A stretch of DNA of 64,000 nt from Gordius sp. MW1 (taxonomy: Eukaryota > Nematomorpha > Gordioida > Gordea > Gordiidae). Location: assembly GCA_964036665.1 (NCBI GenBank), contig OZ038529.1, positions 19,602,060-19,666,059 of the forward strand, given 5' to 3'. How positions within the stretch are numbered: position 1 is the stretch's first letter; each line of letters starts with the position of its first letter. Position numbers and translations under genes: made by a program. The notes beneath the pieces were generated by a model. The model had not been told where the DNA came from. It worked only from the letters and a program-made list of their open reading frames with translations, and searched no databases. This document shows, one piece after another, positions 61,321 through 64,000 of this stretch.

Positions 61321-61898
61321 TTATATATTTATGATTAATTTATTTTATTAAGAGATTTGCAACTCGCTATTGTTAGGCGAACATACTTAAAAGCTGAAAA
61401 ATATAGGGCGAGTGGACGTATAACGCGTAATCCAAACTAAATTATGTAAAGTTAAGCGCGGAGAAAAGTAACATAATAACAAAAAATAGTGTTGGGCCAA
61501 TCTTGTTTTACTTTTATATTCACTGGCCTGTTCTTGTATACTTTATTCCGGGTAAAATAGGAGGAGGAGGGGGGTGAACAAGGTAGTGACTTAATTGCCT
61601 CGTACTGGAATAGTATAATTGGGAGAAAGGTCAATGTTAATGGTCTTTCACACTAGCACTAGTCTTAAAATCGCTTGCTTCATAAATTTTAATGGACTAG
61701 TACAATGGGAGAAGGGTATAAAAAAAATTTCATCTGCTTTTCAGGTCGGGAGAGTGTTTAATAAAGCATAAAATCATCTGCTCTTTTTAACATTTAAAAA
61801 GGTGAGGGTTGATGAGGAGGGGAGGATGGACCAAAAACTCGTCTAGGCCAAGACAACGGGCGGATATCATAAGCTATATAGACTGTTATTGCGTTACA
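61321..61898. other. Intergenic stretch
   Basis: No gene or clear repeat seen; a G-rich patch lies near 61560. Confidence 0.35.
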
Positions 61899-62457
61899 TG
61901 TATAGGTAGTGGTGGGAAAACGCTTAGCACTAGCGCGCTTAGCACCTCCCCGCTGATGGGAATAGCCTATTAAATACGCTATGTCTACTAGCACATAGTC
62001 ACTTTAAGTGCTATAAGCTATAGGAGATGGGAGGTATGAGGTGCTAGAGCTATGGGAGATGGGAGGTTTGAGGTGCTATGAGCTATAGGAGATGGGAGGT
62101 TTGAGGCGCTATGTGCTATTGGAGATGGGAGTTTGAGGTGCTATGTGCTATAGGAGATGGGAGTTTGAGGTGCTATGTGCTATAGGAGATGGGAGGTTTC
62201 AGGTGCTATGTGCTAAAGGAGATGGGAGTTTGAGGTGCTATGTGCTATAGCCGATTGCACTTAAATGCACTACTCCTATAGCACCGGCGCTAACACTGGG
62301 AATAATTTTTTTAATTGTTTATTTTGTTTTTATTAAATATTAAAATACATCTGAATATAATTTTTTCTCAAAGGTCGAAATTTGGCCTTTAAAAAATCAT
62401 TCCGTGACGTTAAACTCAATAAAATGTATAGTTAATAACGCCAAATCATAGAATCTC

Positions 62458-62614
62458 GTTGTATTAGCATTGGAATTAGACGGGCACATTAATGATTTAG
62501 GGAGGGGCAAAATGATAATTTATTGAAATTTTAGCCATAATCATATTAAATTTTAAAGGATTTTGGGATTTAAAGGACGGCAACCGCCTCTCCCCACCCC
62601 CTTGGCTACACCCA
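62458..62614. mobile_element. CATGGGCG-family MITE nested in the foldback element
   Basis: The left terminus is eroded (TTAGCATTGGAATTAGACGG) but the right end CTTGGCTACACCCAT and the internal GGGAGGGGCAAAATGATAAT block are clear. Its position inside the foldback element shows nesting. Confidence 0.65.
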
Positions 62615-63118
62615 TATAACATTAGAAACTGGAATTATAGGCAAGGTTTTATTTCATAATAAGTATCGACCCCCCCCCGGCAGAAAACACTATTAATTTT
62701 GTCGTTTTAATCTTTAGATATTTATGAACCCATATTTAGGGGAAGCAAGGCTGGGGCACATGCCCCCCTTCTCCTCCAAGTCCATAATTTAAAAAAAATT
62801 AAGAAGGTTTGGCAAAAAATGATAAATTTTATTTTCTCAACTACTAGTGACTCATCGACGCATTATATAGACGATTCTAATACTAAACCTAATGAGTTGA
62901 AGTTCAATTAAATATTATTTTATCCAATTTTTTCAGTTTTTTTTTCTTCGCATATTTATTTTAGAATAAAGGAGAAAAGGGGGGGGGGTCTAAACATGGG
63001 GTAGGGTAGGGCATAACTAGGTTTTGAATTAACCCCCCCCCCTCCCCGATTGAAAAAGAGTATTTTTTTAAATATTAAACATTTTGTTTAAAATTCATAA
63101 TTTAGATTTTTTAATTAA

Positions 63119-63252
63119 AATACTTAGCATATCAAAATAAAAACTTAGCAATTTAATAATAAAAACTTAGCATTCAAAAATAAAATACTTAGCATATCTT
63201 TTAAAATACTTAGCATAAATTACTTAGCAATTTGTAATTATTTACTTAGCAG
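63119..63252 (+). repeat. Irregular CTTAGCA repeat tract
   Basis: ACTTAGCA recurs seven times in about 130 bp with AT-rich spacers of 8-17 bp, in the middle of the foldback element. Non-coding. Confidence 0.75.
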
Positions 63253-63757
63253 TTAAATAACACCCTTTTTTAATTTTGTTTTTTCGAACAATATATTTTT
63301 AATGGAAAATTGTTTATTAGATTACACACAAGTTCATATTTTACTCTATTGTTTTCATTGAAATTATTCCCAGTGTTAGCGCCGGTGCTATAGGAGTAGC
63401 GCATTTAAGTGCTATCGGCTATACCACATAGCACCTCAAACTCCCATCTCCTATAGCAGATAGCACCTCAAACCTCCCATCTCCTATAGCACATAGCACC
63501 TCAAACTCCCATCTCTAGCACATAGCACCTCAAACTCCCATCTCCTATAGCACATAGCACCTCATACCTCCCATCTCCTATAGCACATAGCACCTCAAAC
63601 TCCCATCTCCTATAGCTTATAGCACCTCAAACCTCCCATCTCCTATAGCTTATAGCACCTCAAACGTCCCATGTCCTATAGCTTATAGCACTTAAAGTGA
63701 CTATGTGCTATAGCTTTAGCTCCTTAAAAACGCTATTTCCCCATCACTATGTATAGG

Positions 63758-64000
63758 TCAGTCGGATGTTCCGGTAACTTTGTTTGGGGTTTGGAAGGGG
63801 GAGGCCTGGGATTTAATACATCGCTTTAACGCATACATAGATTCAACAGTAATATATCGTGGGAAGCATTGCGGACATATTTGTAGTTTGGAAAGAGTGG
63901 GGGGCAAGGGTCGTTATATCGCTTTAACTCATACACATATTTGGAATGGTAGTATATCGGTGACAACATTGATGAAATATTTGTTGGAAGGGGGGGGGGG
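63758..64000. other. Right edge of the window
   Basis: No gene. ATATCGCTTTAACGCATACA-like words recur (63822, 63914), with TATATCG near 63850 and 63952, suggesting a diverged ~95-bp tandem duplication ending in a G tract. Confidence 0.4.

Larger units (their letters stand above)
61907..63749. mobile_element. Foldback hAT-like element with tandem-repeat arms
   Basis: TGTATAGG flanks both sides exactly (61899-61906, 63750-63757). Ends are TAGTGGTGGGAAAA and, inverted, TAGTGATGGGGAAA. Each ~400-bp arm contains 7-8 units of a 30-37-bp repeat (GCTATAGGAGATGGGAGGTT, then TGAGGTGCTATGT), forward on the left (about 62010-62250) and reverse-complemented on the right (about 63420-63690). Arms end with GCACCGGCGCTAACACTGGG and its complement. 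The 1-kb centre is non-coding and holds a nested MITE and a CTTAGCA-rich tract. Confidence 0.88.

Noticed and set aside
61920..62260. CRISPR-like array
   Set aside because: Units are contiguous tandem repeats without unique spacers, the mirror array at 63.4-63.7 kb makes it a transposon arm, and the genome is animal.
1..64000. Prokaryotic-style defence island, biosynthetic cluster or phage
   Set aside because: All recognisable genes are intron-containing animal genes or eukaryotic transposons.

Overview
The window is nuclear DNA from an AT-rich, transposon-dense invertebrate animal. Evidence: genes split by GT-AG introns (some only 38-41 nt), typical animal genes (extended synaptotagmin, ZPR1), and many eukaryotic transposons (Ty3/gypsy LTR element, Helitrons, hAT, pogo-like and Mutator-like elements, an RTE-like LINE fragment). 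I cannot name the species. There is no prokaryotic gene order, operon or CRISPR array.

Host genes. (1) 2965-3986 minus: an unrecognised protein of about 326 aa in at least two exons. (2) 6368-6832 plus: a complete three-exon gene for an unrecognised acidic 102-aa protein. (3) 17524-20576 plus: the last two exons of a two-pass membrane protein, possibly TMEM169-like, whose intron holds a minisatellite with a ~129-bp period. (4) 22740-37850 minus: extended synaptotagmin, rebuilt here from 20 exons (SMP domain and three C2 domains). (5) 55444-59217 minus: ZPR1, rebuilt from 10 exons (443 aa, both zinc fingers), with one GC-AG intron. I joined exons by hand from splice signals, phase continuity and family resemblance.

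Mobile DNA. Positions 61-2263 are a tandem duplication of a 1.1-kb unit. Positions 10318-17007 hold a decayed Helitron whose 5' 1.5 kb recurs inverted on the right, so Helitron 5' ends face outward on both sides. Positions 46593-54519 hold the most striking object: a gypsy LTR retrotransposon whose 3' LTR is interrupted by an inverted, nearly complete second copy of its internal region. One 5-bp target duplication (GCCAG) flanks the whole 7.9-kb composite, and the inverted copy begins exactly at the LTR/primer-binding-site boundary. The direct copy is inactivated (stops, a frameshift, a lost protease aspartate); the inverted copy keeps a 1195-codon ORF.

Three larger hAT elements have 8-bp target duplications (42685-43493, 43970-45546, 61907-63749); the last is a foldback element with tandemly repeated arms. 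At least ten short elements with CATGGGCGTAGCC ends are scattered through the window, often with G or C homopolymers, plus a second short family (GTGTTGTAAAA ends) with apparent 10-bp target duplications. No whole functional system is evident; the interest lies in the transposon structures and the unrecognised host genes.
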